Notes under the pieces: generated by a model
Told to the model about the DNA's origin: nothing
Seen by the model: the letters and a program-made list of their open reading frames with translations, nothing else
Database searches by the model: none
Assembly: GCA_023431345.1 (NCBI GenBank)
Contig: JAEYWK010000213.1
Coordinates: forward strand, 8,937 to 72,936
Source of the DNA: Pseudomonadota bacterium
GTDB lineage: Bacteria; Myxococcota_A; Polyangia; Polyangiales; Polyangiaceae
Length of the DNA stretch: 64,000 nucleotides
Reading direction: 5' to 3'
Program-made: the position numbers and the translations under genes
Part shown: positions 7,913-16,308 of the stretch, in pieces
Layout of the letters: each line of letters opens with the position of its first letter
Numbering within the stretch: position 1 is the first letter of the stretch

Positions 7913-8949
7913 GCCTTGCGATCCGGCGACGGACCCGTGCTCTGGCGGACGACGAGGTCCATCGGGAACTCGAGCACCGAACGATCTTGGGATTCACCGT
8001 TCATTTGTGCCATGAGCGAGCGGCAGGCCGCGGCGCCCATCGCGCGCATCTGCTGACGCACGGTGGTGAGGCCGGGCCAGAACAGGCTCGCGGCCGGCAC
8101 ATCGTCGTAGCCGACCACCGAGATGTCTCTGGGGATCATCACGCCGTGGTTCTGCAGCGTGCGCAAGAAGCCGAGCGCCATCACGTCGTTGGCGCAGACC
8201 ACGGCCGTGGGCGCGCGGGGCCGCGGTGTCTTCACCCATTTTTCGGCGAAAGCGACGCCTTCCTGCAGGTGGTAACGCGAGGCGAACGTCATGTGCTGCG
8301 GCGGAATCTTCACGCGCCGCAGGGCCAAGCCCTCTTCCAGGCCCTGGGCGCGCTGGCGGCTGTCGAGCGAGTCTTCGGGACCGCCGAGGTACGCGATGCG
8401 ACGATGACCGAGCTCGTACAAGTGCTCGGCGATCTCCCGGCCCGCGTCGACGTTGTTGCTGCGCAGCACGGCGCCGCCCTTGAAGCTCTCGTCCGGCGTG
8501 ATGAGCGCTATCGACAGCTTGACCTTGCGCGCGGCCTCGACGAGCGCCTTCTCGCGCTTGCCGGGACGAGCGAAGATCAGACCGTCGACGCGGTGCTCCC
8601 GAATCCACGACGTGACGGTGGCAGAGTCGTACGTGCCGCGGAGCACGAGGCTGCCGACCAAGAGCGAGATGTGCTTCGACGTCAGCTCTTCCTCGATGCC
8701 GCCGAGGATCTGCGTGATCCACTCGTTTTGGCTGTCTTCCATGACCAAGCCGAACGAGCCGGCGCGGCCCAAGGAGAAATTGCGGGCCGTGGTCCACGGG
8801 GTGTAGCCCAGCTTTTGGATCACCTTGGCCACGCGGGCCCGAACCTCGGCGCTGGCATAGCCGCCGTTGATGACGCGCGAGACGGTGCTCTTGGAGACCT
8901 TGGCGTGCCTGGCGACTTCGGCGATGTCGGGGCGACGAGACGTATTCAC
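7909..8949 (-). CDS. LacI-family transcriptional regulator
   Basis: Sugar- or metabolite-responsive DNA-binding repressor of about 346 aa. The N-terminal helix-turn-helix and hinge are clear (DIAEVARHAKVSKSTVSRVI, then IQKLGYTPWTTAR), followed by a periplasmic-binding-protein-like effector domain (GLVMEDSQNEW, HRRIAYLGGP, AVVCANDVMALG, SVVGYDDVPAA). The start is a GTG at 8949; the HTH begins only about 6 residues later, which supports it. The gene precedes, and overlaps by 4 bp, the rRNA methyltransferase gene. Clustered TGGAAC/GTTCCA half sites 20-60 bp upstream suggest autoregulation. The effector is unknown; no sugar-uptake genes are adjacent. Confidence 0.95.
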   Translation of the reverse strand: MNTSRRPDIAEVARHAKVSKSTVSRVINGGYASAEVRARVAKVIQKLGYTPWTTARNFSLGRAGSFGLVMEDSQNEWITQILGGIEEELTSKHISLLVGSLVLRGTYDSATVTSWIREHRVDGLIFARPGKREKALVEAARKVKLSIALITPDESFKGGAVLRSNNVDAGREIAEHLYELGHRRIAYLGGPEDSLDSRQRAQGLEEGLALRRVKIPPQHMTFASRYHLQEGVAFAEKWVKTPRPRAPTAVVCANDVMALGFLRTLQNHGVMIPRDISVVGYDDVPAASLFWPGLTTVRQQMRAMGAAACRSLMAQMNGESQDRSVLEFPMDLVVRQSTGPSPDRKA

Positions 8950-8970
8950 CGCGCTAGCCTACTCACAGAC

Positions 8971-9008
8971 TGGACGCGGTTCCACATAGTTCCACATCGA
9001 GCTGGAAC
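8971..9008. promoter_or_regulatory. Candidate LacI-family operator cluster
   Basis: Within 40 bp upstream of the LacI-family start I see TGGACGCGGTTCCA, a quasi-palindrome with the central CG typical of LacI-family operators, at 8971-8984. Two direct copies of GTTCCACAT lie at 8979-8987 and 8989-8997, and an inverted TGGAAC at 9003-9008. These half sites are plausible binding sites for the adjacent regulator; binding itself is inferred. Confidence 0.55.
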
Positions 9009-9054
9009 TCACGTCACACGCCCCGCGCCGGCCGCCTTCGCCGGGCGAAGCGCG

Positions 9055-9759
9055 TCACCCGCCCGAGACGAGCGACCTCAGGCTGCTCAGGTCGGAATCT
9101 TCTAGGGCACCTTTCACGACGCAGCGCAGCTTGCCCTTGGCGTCGAAGAGCAGGTGAAACGGCAGCTCCGGATCCGCCTCGAGCGCGGCCCCCTTCAACC
9201 ATTCTTCGCGCTCCTTGCCCTCTTTGAGCCACCAGCTGCGACGCAGGCCCGAGGCGGGCTGCGTCGCCAAGAAGCCGGTGAGCTGGCGCTCGTCGTCATC
9301 GAGCGAGACGAACGCCAGCTTGAAGCCCGGCGAGGTCTTGGCCAGCTCTTGCTCGAAGCGCAATAGCCGCGGGATCTCCTCCTTGCAGGGCGCGCACCAG
9401 GCGGCCCAGAAATTCACCCAGGTAAAGCCGCCGCCGAGGGGCAGCGCCTCCGGGAGCGCCGCTTCGCCGGTGGCCACGCTCTGCGACAGCGCCTTCTTGG
9501 GAGCGGGCCGCCCCGGCCCTCCCATTTGACCTTGGCACAGCGCCCGCGGCGGCTTCGGCGCTACGCTCGCGGCGGCGGGCGCGACCGCGGCGGGCTTCAC
9601 GGCCGCGGCCGCGGCGTCGGAGGGCTTGGCCTCGACGATTTGGCTGCGCTCGAGCGGCGCGCTGACAGGCTTCTTTTCGCCCGTCGAATCGCACGCCATG
9701 AGCACCAGCGCGCTCCCCGCGAGCACGCTCGCGTGCAGGAGATTTCGACGCGCGCTCAT
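9055..9759 (-). CDS. TlpA/ResA-like thioredoxin-fold lipoprotein
   Basis: Membrane-anchored periplasmic thiol-disulfide protein of about 234 aa. The ATG at 9759 overlaps the upstream stop by 4 bp and gives a lipoprotein signal with lipobox ALVLMAC. A roughly 70-residue Ala/Pro-rich tether precedes the thioredoxin domain, whose active-site motif is WAAWCAPCKEE, followed by IPRLLRFEQELA. CxxC with Ala-Pro between the cysteines fits TlpA/DsbE-type reductants. It is the last gene of a three-gene operon with an OmpA-like protein and a VKOR-thioredoxin fusion, all with ATGA overlaps, which supports a shared role in periplasmic disulfide chemistry. A cytochrome c maturation role is possible but not shown. 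Confidence 0.85.
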   Translation of the reverse strand: MSARRNLLHASVLAGSALVLMACDSTGEKKPVSAPLERSQIVEAKPSDAAAAAVKPAAVAPAAASVAPKPPRALCQGQMGGPGRPAPKKALSQSVATGEAALPEALPLGGGFTWVNFWAAWCAPCKEEIPRLLRFEQELAKTSPGFKLAFVSLDDDERQLTGFLATQPASGLRRSWWLKEGKEREEWLKGAALEADPELPFHLLFDAKGKLRCVVKGALEDSDLSSLRSLVSGG

Positions 9760-10502
9760 AGCCGGCAATCCACCCAGGAGACGAAGGCGCTGCGGTTGAT
9801 CGGCTCCTCGTCGCATTTTTCGTCGGGCCGCGAGCGCGGCCAGCTACAATATTCCTTCGACAGCTGAGCGAACTCGTTGCCGAGCCAGAGCAAACCGACC
9901 TTCTTCTCGATCTCGGGATCGGAAGCGAGCTGGGTCAGGAAATACATCACCGAGTTGGCGCGGCGGTGCGACAGCGCGCGGTTCTTGTCCTGGTTGCCCG
10001 TCTTCGAAGCCCGAGCCACCACGAAGAAGTAGCGCGCGCCCTTGCGCGCGAACCAGCGCTCCTCGAGCAGCTTCTTGGCGCTCTCATCCAAATCTTGCTT
10101 GCCTTCGTCGAACATGATGACGGCGCCCCGATCTTTGAGCGGGGTAAACAGCGCGTTGAAGTCGTCGTCGCTGATCGAGGCGAACGTCTTCACGTCCGCC
10201 GGCTTGCAGCCGCGGCGCGCGCCCTCGCCCTCGGCCAAGCCACAGGCGTGCAGCACGCGCTCGAGCACCTGCTTGAACTGAGGGGTGCAGTAGGCGACCT
10301 CGGATTGATCGGCGATGGCCACCTTGGGCTTCTCGGCTTCGGGGGTGACCAGGCGCTGGGCCGCCGACGACGTCCAACTGCGCACGGCCAGCGCGCTGCC
10401 CGCCGTGAGCAGCACGCCCGCGAGCAAGCCGACGATGGCTGCGGTCTGCGCGCCACCGGGGTCGCTCGGGCGCGGAGCAAAGGGGTCGACGGCTCGAGTC
10501 AT
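9756..10502 (-). CDS. Membrane-anchored OmpA/MotB-like domain protein
   Basis: About 248 aa. A short cytoplasmic N-terminus is followed by one transmembrane segment (about residues 20-42, AAIVGLLAGVLLTAGSALAV), then a periplasmic domain. The C-terminal 120 residues look like a divergent OmpA peptidoglycan-associating domain: AVIMFDEGKQDLDESAKKLLEE, VVARASKTG, and NRALSHRRANSVMYFL in the place of the usual N-x-x-L-S-x-x-R-A-x-x-V motif. Four or more periplasmic Cys residues (AYCTP, HACG, GCKP, YCSW, KCDEE, DCRL) make disulfides likely. That is interesting because the flanking operon genes encode disulfide enzymes. It overlaps both neighbours by 4 bp. Confidence 0.75.
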   Translation of the reverse strand: MTRAVDPFAPRPSDPGGAQTAAIVGLLAGVLLTAGSALAVRSWTSSAAQRLVTPEAEKPKVAIADQSEVAYCTPQFKQVLERVLHACGLAEGEGARRGCKPADVKTFASISDDDFNALFTPLKDRGAVIMFDEGKQDLDESAKKLLEERWFARKGARYFFVVARASKTGNQDKNRALSHRRANSVMYFLTQLASDPEIEKKVGLLWLGNEFAQLSKEYCSWPRSRPDEKCDEEPINRSAFVSWVDCRL

Positions 10503-11704
10503 TTCAGCACCTCCGGCGCGAGCTGCGTGAGCGTGTAGCGCAGCCCCAAGTCGGTGTCTTCGTCGCAGATGCGGCGCTTACCGAGGTACATCTGCGGAGT
10601 CGAGACGGGGATGTTGTTCTCGGAGGCGAAATGCAGGTGATTGTTCAGACGCAGGTCCGTCTTGCGATCGTCCACGCAGCGCAGCATCGAGTCGCCCCAG
10701 CGCTGCTTGATGGCGGCGCGCAGCACTCCCTCCCCTGCCTTGCCGGCGCGCGTCAAATACTCCTGCTCGCTGTACGCCCACTCCAGCACCTGCCGCGCGT
10801 TACCGCCCGACTCACCGCACAGAACGGCCTTGGAGACGATGCACGCACCCGGGTGCAACGGGCGATCGAGCATCCAGTTGCACTCGCTGTCGAGCGGGAA
10901 CAGGAGCAGCTCGATGTCGAGCTTCTCGATGATGTTCTCGGTCACGAGGCGATCGTGAAACGCCTTGCACGTCGGACACAGCGGATCTTCGAACAGCATC
11001 GTCGGTTGCACGGGGCGCGTGCCGCGTATCTTCACCGGGCTGTCGCCCTTGAGCGTAGCGACCTTGATCTCGCCGCACTGCGTGATGTACGCGCGCTGAT
11101 CCGGGATGCTCGCGGCGTAGACCACGGCCGGCGCCAGCGTGGTGACGCCGAGGGCGGCGAGCCAGGCCGGTATCAGGGCCAGCGATAGCGAAGGACGCGA
11201 CACGTCACCGCGCCCGCCGAGCCAGGCCGTGACCGCGCCGAACGCGAGCAGCGCCGACGCGATGTAGATGCCGACGCACGTCTTGCAGAGCTGACCCAGC
11301 TGCGTGAGCGAGATGGTCAGCATCAAGAGCGAGACGAGCAGCGGCGTGCTGCCGACGAGGGCGAAGAAGCCGAGGGTGCGCCGCGACGCGCGCTCGCCCG
11401 AGAGCAGCAAATACAACGAAAACGCCGCGAAGAAGCAGAAGGCGCCCAGGCCGAACAGCGAGATGGGCACCCCACCCCAGTACTGGTCTTTGAGCAGCGC
11501 CGAGAACGGGCTGTACATCGCAGCGCGACAGGCTTCCGCCTCACTGGTGGCACCCGCGCCGGGAATGAAGCTGCAGTGAACGTCGTGGAGCCGCCGGTCG
11601 AGGTGCGAGGCGTAGTCGAGCGTCGAGTTCGACGCGAAGAGCAGGCCTAGCGCCGAAGCCACGAGCGCAATCGCGGCGGGGGCCTTAGAACCACGGGAAA
11701 ACAT
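10499..11704 (-). CDS. VKOR-family membrane domain fused to a DsbA/DsbC-like thioredoxin domain
   Basis: Predicted inner-membrane enzyme that makes disulfides by passing electrons from a periplasmic thioredoxin domain to quinones, functionally replacing DsbB plus DsbA. About 401 aa. The N-terminal half (residues 10-210) has several transmembrane helices, the conserved loop cysteines and serine (HCSF...ACRAAMYSPFSALL), GVPISLFGLGAF and the quinone-proximal CKTC. The C-terminal half carries EDPLCPTCKAF, a CxxC active site, and a cis-Pro region near NIPVSTPQMYLGKRR. It is the first gene of the operon continuing into 10502 and 9759 by ATGA overlaps. Confidence in the VKOR-Trx assignment is high; the direction of electron flow is from family knowledge. 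Confidence 0.9.
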   Translation of the reverse strand: MFSRGSKAPAAIALVASALGLLFASNSTLDYASHLDRRLHDVHCSFIPGAGATSEAEACRAAMYSPFSALLKDQYWGGVPISLFGLGAFCFFAAFSLYLLLSGERASRRTLGFFALVGSTPLLVSLLMLTISLTQLGQLCKTCVGIYIASALLAFGAVTAWLGGRGDVSRPSLSLALIPAWLAALGVTTLAPAVVYAASIPDQRAYITQCGEIKVATLKGDSPVKIRGTRPVQPTMLFEDPLCPTCKAFHDRLVTENIIEKLDIELLLFPLDSECNWMLDRPLHPGACIVSKAVLCGESGGNARQVLEWAYSEQEYLTRAGKAGEGVLRAAIKQRWGDSMLRCVDDRKTDLRLNNHLHFASENNIPVSTPQMYLGKRRICDEDTDLGLRYTLTQLAPEVLK

Positions 11705-11810
11705 CGCGGGCTACCGTAACACAGCGCCGCTATCGGGCCGAAGATCCGCCGATTTGCGGTAGAGGAGCCGCGCATTTGCGCCGCACCGCGCCGCGAACGC
11801 GAAAATGCCA

Positions 11811-12920
11811 CTACTTTTTTTGGTCGCTCACGGCCGCGAGCGCGCGCTCGGCCTCGGCCCGCGCGGGGTGGCTCCGGGGCGCTTGGTCTACGAAGCGTCG
11901 ATAGAGCGGCGCCGCCTCCGCGGGGCGCTTCAGGAAGTCGGCGTACAGCACGGCCAGGTTGTAGGTCGCCTCGAGGTTCTGGGGCTCGCGCTCGAGCACG
12001 GCACGGATCAGCCTTTCCGCCTCCAGGAAGGGACCCGTGTCCTCGCGCTTGCCTTGCCCGCGCCGCGCTGCCGCGAGCCCGAGCGCGGCGGCGCTGTTCT
12101 CCGGCTCGGCATCGAGCGCGATCCGAAACTGCTCCGCAGACTTGTCGTAGATGCCCGCCTGCAAGAGCACCGTCGCCACGTTCAGGCGGGCGGTGGTGTC
12201 TTTCGGGTCGAGCTCGCTCGCTCGCGCAAAATGGCGGAACGCGACGGCGTCGTCGCCGAGCTTGAGCTTGATCAGGCCCGCGGTGCGCTCCGCGATCGCG
12301 CTCTTGGCGTCGGCCTTGAGCGCCTCTTGGCTGAGCAGCTCGGCGGTGTCGACCTCGCCCTTGTCGAGGTACGACAGCGAGAGCTCGGCCAGCGCGCGCG
12401 GATCGCTCGCGCGGCGCACCAGCACTTGCTGCGCCTGTGCGATGGCGAGCTCGATCTTGCCGCTCTCGCGCAACGCTCCGATCAGGGCGACGGGCGCGAC
12501 GGCGGCGCCAGGGTTCTCTTTCACGAAGGGCGAGAGCGCCGCCACCGCGCCGTCCGCGTCGCCGCGACGGCGCCGCACCTCCGATAGCGCGACCGCGACG
12601 TCTTCGGCGTTGGGAGCGAGCTTCTGAGCGGTGTCGAGGTGACGCTCGGCTGTCCCTAGATCACCGGTGTCTGCCAAGAGCACGCCGAGGTTGTAGTGGG
12701 CCTCCCACAGACCCGCGTCGGCCTTGACCGCCTCTTCCAGCAGCGCAATCGCACGCTCCTTGCGGGCGGAGTCTTTGGCGGCTTGGACCCCTTGCACCAT
12801 CTTGCCGAGCGCGACGGGGTTGGCGGGCGCGAGCGTCGGCGCGACGATCTTCTGCGGCGCCTTGCTACACGCAGGCAGGCTCAAGGCGAGCGCGACGAGC
12901 AGGCGGGCGGAGGGGCTCAC
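11811..12920 (-). CDS. TPR-repeat lipoprotein
   Basis: About 369 aa. The start is GTG at 12920, overlapping the upstream stop (GTGA), and gives a short lipoprotein signal RLLVALALSLPAC. The rest is a run of TPR helices (for example AHYNLGVLLADTGDLGTAERHLDTAQKLAPN and ARLNVATVLLQAGIYDKSAEQFRIALDAEP), about eight repeats from residue 50 to the end. It is predicted periplasmic, as a scaffold for protein interactions. Coupling to the 1095-aa TPR protein upstream indicates that the two act together. A longer frame reading through from 13967 is not the gene: it is antisense-like low-complexity sequence until this start. Confidence 0.82.
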   Translation of the reverse strand: MSPSARLLVALALSLPACSKAPQKIVAPTLAPANPVALGKMVQGVQAAKDSARKERAIALLEEAVKADAGLWEAHYNLGVLLADTGDLGTAERHLDTAQKLAPNAEDVAVALSEVRRRRGDADGAVAALSPFVKENPGAAVAPVALIGALRESGKIELAIAQAQQVLVRRASDPRALAELSLSYLDKGEVDTAELLSQEALKADAKSAIAERTAGLIKLKLGDDAVAFRHFARASELDPKDTTARLNVATVLLQAGIYDKSAEQFRIALDAEPENSAAALGLAAARRGQGKREDTGPFLEAERLIRAVLEREPQNLEATYNLAVLYADFLKRPAEAAPLYRRFVDQAPRSHPARAEAERALAAVSDQKK

Positions 12921-15900
12921 TTCTTGTCCTCTTTCTTCGCTTCGCCGTTGCCCTTCGCGCCGAGCGCGGGCAGCAAGAATTTCTCGCTCTGTCCGCCGCT
13001 CGCGCGCCGCGTGGCGTCGATCAAAGGTGGCAGCGGCGCCGGCCCCTGCGAGCGAATCTCGAAGCCTTGCTCCTTCAGCGGCGGGTAAAGCTCGGAGTTC
13101 AGGCGGCCGAGCGCCTCGCGCATCTTGGCCGTCCACGAGTTGAAGATGCCGAGCTCGAGCGCCTTGCGCCAGCCGCTCTCGTAAGCTTCCAGGCTGCGCT
13201 CCTCGATCGGCACCACGAACTCGTCGATGGCCTGCTGGTAGAGCTCCTGCTCTTCCGCGCTCAGGTTGTCGGGCGGCGGCGCGCTGAGCAGCGCCTTCGA
13301 GAACGACTCGTAGGTCACTCCGATTTGGTAGAGAGCCGCCGTCGTCCACTCCGCAGCGCCGATCTCCGCGGTAGCGAGGAACGACTCGGCCGCCTTCTTG
13401 AGCAGCTCGGCCTTCTTCTTGAGCCGATCTTTCAGCTGCTTGACGTCGCCTTCGATCTTCACGTCCTGAAATTTCTTCAGGATGGTCTCGCCTTGCATGT
13501 AGCGCGCCTTGGCGGCGTAGTACTTGCCGCGATCGTCGACGCTGCTCTTGCGGGTCTTGTAGAGCTGAAGCGCGCGCTCGAGGGCCGCGCTGGCGGCGCG
13601 CTCGTCGTTCGATTTCACGGTCGCGAGCCGCACGAGCGCTTCGATCTGGCTGCCGACGCTGCGCGCGGAGCGCGAGTAGGCGTCGTAGAGCGCCGCCGCT
13701 TCCGCCTTCTTGCCCGCCTTCTCGTGGGCCTTGCCCATCAAGAAGGTCACCTCGTCCGCGCTGTCGTCGCGCGGGTAGAACTTCTTGAATTTCTGCCCGC
13801 TCGCGATGGCTTTGTCGTGCTCCCCCACCGTCGTGTGAAGCAGCACGGCGTTGTAGGCTGCGTCCTTGTGGTGCTGACTCCGGGGCCAGCTGTCGGTGAT
13901 GACGGCGTGATAGCTCGCGGCTTCGCTGAACAAGCCCACCTCTTGGTAGGTGGTCGCCGCGATCCAAATCCCCTCCGCCGCTTCGTCTCTCTGGCGGTGG
14001 TTGTCGATCAGGATCTTGGCCGCCGCCGACAGCGTCGCTAGGTCCGCCGCGCGCCGCGCTTCGACCTCCGCGTTCACGGCCGCTTGAGCCGAGCGCTGCT
14101 CGTTCGGAAACTCCTTGGCCGCTCGCAGGTACGCCTCGGCCGCCTTGCCGTGCTCGCCCTTCTTTCCCAGCGACTCGCCCAGCTTGAACATAGCGCCGAC
14201 GATCAAGCCGTTCAGGCGCGTCTGCTGGGCGGGAGTCTGAAAAGAAGGAGCGCTCTTCAGGCGGCGGGCCCAGGTCTCGATGTTCGCGTAGTCCTCGCTC
14301 TTGTTGAACGAGTCGAGGATCAGCTCACCCGCGCCGCCAGCGTACTTGTCGTTCGGATACTTCTCGAGTAGCAGCCCCCACTGACGCACGGCTGGATCGT
14401 AGACCTGGTAATCGTAGTAGAGCTTGCCCTGTCGGAACAGCAGCTCCGGGATCTGCTTATCCGTCGGATAAGTCTTGATGTAGAGCTCCATCGCTTCGGT
14501 CAGCGTGCGGTCGGTCGGCGTCTCTTCTTGCTTCTTGCCGGCGGCCCGCGTGGCCTCGAACTCCGCCGCGCGCGCCACCTCGAGCGCGGCCAAAGCGTTG
14601 TACAGCGCCGTGCGCGACAGCGAGCCTTTGGGGTTCATGCGCACCGCCGCGAGGTAGGCGCTCGCCGACCCGGCAGCGTTGTCGAGGTGGTAGAAGTTGA
14701 TCTCGCCGAGGTTGTAGTTGATCTCGTACGCCTCCGGACGCTGCCCGAAGCGTGACAGGTAGACCTGGTACAGCGCGGCCGCGGCTCGATACTCGCCCTT
14801 GCTCGTCTTGTCGGCCTGGGCCTTGGCGTGCAGACCGACCGCGTCCTCACGCATCTGCTGCTCGGCCGCCTTCTCGGCCGCGGCGAGCGTCGCGGGGGTT
14901 TGAACCTGCACCCAGCCGGAGCTCGGCCGCTTGGGCTTACCCGGCTCTTGCAGCGGAGCCACGTAATCTTTGACGACGAGCTTGTAGTCGGCCTCGAGCT
15001 CCTTCCACGACTCGAGCGTCGAGTGCCCCTGCGCGATCTTCAGCGCGAAATCATGGCACTCGGGGCTGGTGGGCTCGAGCTTGATCAGCAGCCGATAGGC
15101 TTCGATGCCGCGCTCGTAGTGCGCTTGCTCGTAGAAGGCCTCCGCCAGCGCGCGCACGATGCGGCCCGCGAATTTGTCGCCACCGGCTTTGACGAGGAAC
15201 TTGAACATGTCCTCGGCGCTGTTCTTCTCGTCCTCCACGAACACCGCGACCAGGTTCTTCAGCGCCTCGGCCTGCAGCTCGTCCAGCTCTTGCCGGCTCT
15301 TCCCCTTGCCGCGCGCGCCGTCCTCGGTTGCTTGAAACACCTTAAGGAAGCGCTGCGCGGCCTGCTCGGTGCGCCCGAGGCGCCACAGCGTCCACGCGCT
15401 CTTGAACAGCGCGAGGTCGTAGAGGTCGGTGTCCTTGTGCTTGAGTACCTCTTCGTACTCGCGGTAGGCCGTCTCGTAGTTGGGCGCGTCGCGGGTGAAC
15501 TCGTACTCGGCGCGCACCATGTGCGCGTCGGGGATGAAGCGGCTCTTCGGGAACCACTCGATGATCTTGTTGAAGCGACCGAGCGCGTCCTCGAACTTGC
15601 CCTCTTCGTTGGCGAGGAAGCCGTCGACGTACAGCGCCAGGTCGTACTGCGAGAAGCTCTTGTAGTTCTTCAGCACGCGCAGGAAGCGGGCGCGCGCCTT
15701 GCGGTAGTCGGGGATGGGCGGCTCGCTGCGTTGATCCGCGGGCGTCTTCTCCCAGCGCTTGAAGTCTTCGAGGAACTTGTCGCGGCCGTCTTCCCACTCG
15801 AGCTCACCCATGCGCAGCAGCGCCTCGGGCATCTCCGCCGTGTCGGCCGGGGATTCATCGATGAACTTGGCGAGCAGGCCCATCGCCTCGCGGCGCAACT

Positions 15901-16204
15901 TCTTGCTGTCGGCGATGTTGCGCTCGATGCGTCGGTCGATCTTCGCGGCGAGCGCCTTGCGTAGGCGCTCCGGGATCTGCAAGCTCACGCGGGCGCCGCG
16001 TGTCGCCTGCGCCTTCTGTTCTGCCTTCTTCTTGATCGTGGGGCGCGAGACGCCCGTCAGCTGGCGCTCGGGGGCCGGCTTGATGTGGGCGGATTCACTG
16101 GCGGCGGCGGGCTTCACCACTTCGCCGTCGGCTGCGAGCGCCGGCGCAGGGGCCAGAGCGAGGAGGCAAAGCCCCAGGGCTCCGGCGGGGACGACGAGGC
16201 GCAT
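12917..16204 (-). CDS. Giant secreted TPR-repeat protein
   Basis: About 1095 aa with a clear signal peptide (MRLVVPAGALGLCLLALAPAPALA). It consists almost entirely of helical TPR/BamD-like repeats, with long runs of spaced tyrosines and alanines (for example YYDYQVYDPAVRQWGLLLEKYP and AAYNAVLLHTTVGEHDKAIA). No enzymatic motif was seen. Predicted location is the periplasm or outer-membrane inner face. The lipoprotein gene at 12920 overlaps its stop by 4 bp. Similar long TPR proteins in myxobacteria belong to envelope-spanning machines such as gliding or secretion complexes, but I cannot assign this one to a named complex. Confidence 0.85.
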   Translation of the reverse strand: MRLVVPAGALGLCLLALAPAPALAADGEVVKPAAASESAHIKPAPERQLTGVSRPTIKKKAEQKAQATRGARVSLQIPERLRKALAAKIDRRIERNIADSKKLRREAMGLLAKFIDESPADTAEMPEALLRMGELEWEDGRDKFLEDFKRWEKTPADQRSEPPIPDYRKARARFLRVLKNYKSFSQYDLALYVDGFLANEEGKFEDALGRFNKIIEWFPKSRFIPDAHMVRAEYEFTRDAPNYETAYREYEEVLKHKDTDLYDLALFKSAWTLWRLGRTEQAAQRFLKVFQATEDGARGKGKSRQELDELQAEALKNLVAVFVEDEKNSAEDMFKFLVKAGGDKFAGRIVRALAEAFYEQAHYERGIEAYRLLIKLEPTSPECHDFALKIAQGHSTLESWKELEADYKLVVKDYVAPLQEPGKPKRPSSGWVQVQTPATLAAAEKAAEQQMREDAVGLHAKAQADKTSKGEYRAAAALYQVYLSRFGQRPEAYEINYNLGEINFYHLDNAAGSASAYLAAVRMNPKGSLSRTALYNALAALEVARAAEFEATRAAGKKQEETPTDRTLTEAMELYIKTYPTDKQIPELLFRQGKLYYDYQVYDPAVRQWGLLLEKYPNDKYAGGAGELILDSFNKSEDYANIETWARRLKSAPSFQTPAQQTRLNGLIVGAMFKLGESLGKKGEHGKAAEAYLRAAKEFPNEQRSAQAAVNAEVEARRAADLATLSAAAKILIDNHRQRDEAAEGIWIAATTYQEVGLFSEAASYHAVITDSWPRSQHHKDAAYNAVLLHTTVGEHDKAIASGQKFKKFYPRDDSADEVTFLMGKAHEKAGKKAEAAALYDAYSRSARSVGSQIEALVRLATVKSNDERAASAALERALQLYKTRKSSVDDRGKYYAAKARYMQGETILKKFQDVKIEGDVKQLKDRLKKKAELLKKAAESFLATAEIGAAEWTTAALYQIGVTYESFSKALLSAPPPDNLSAEEQELYQQAIDEFVVPIEERSLEAYESGWRKALELGIFNSWTAKMREALGRLNSELYPPLKEQGFEIRSQGPAPLPPLIDATRRASGGQSEKFLLPALGAKGNGEAKKEDKK

Positions 16205-16308
16205 CGAACACGACGATAGACCCCCCGCCTTGGGCCATCAAGCGCTCGGGAATCGCCTGGGTAGGTGCTGGTGAGACATCAGCACCGCCGCGCTCGCCTC
16301 GGGCGTCG

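Noticed and set aside
11811..13967. A 718-codon minus-strand frame covering the TPR lipoprotein
   Set aside because: Only the part from the GTG at 12920 has a lipobox and TPR signature; the rest is out-of-frame sequence of the 1095-aa gene.
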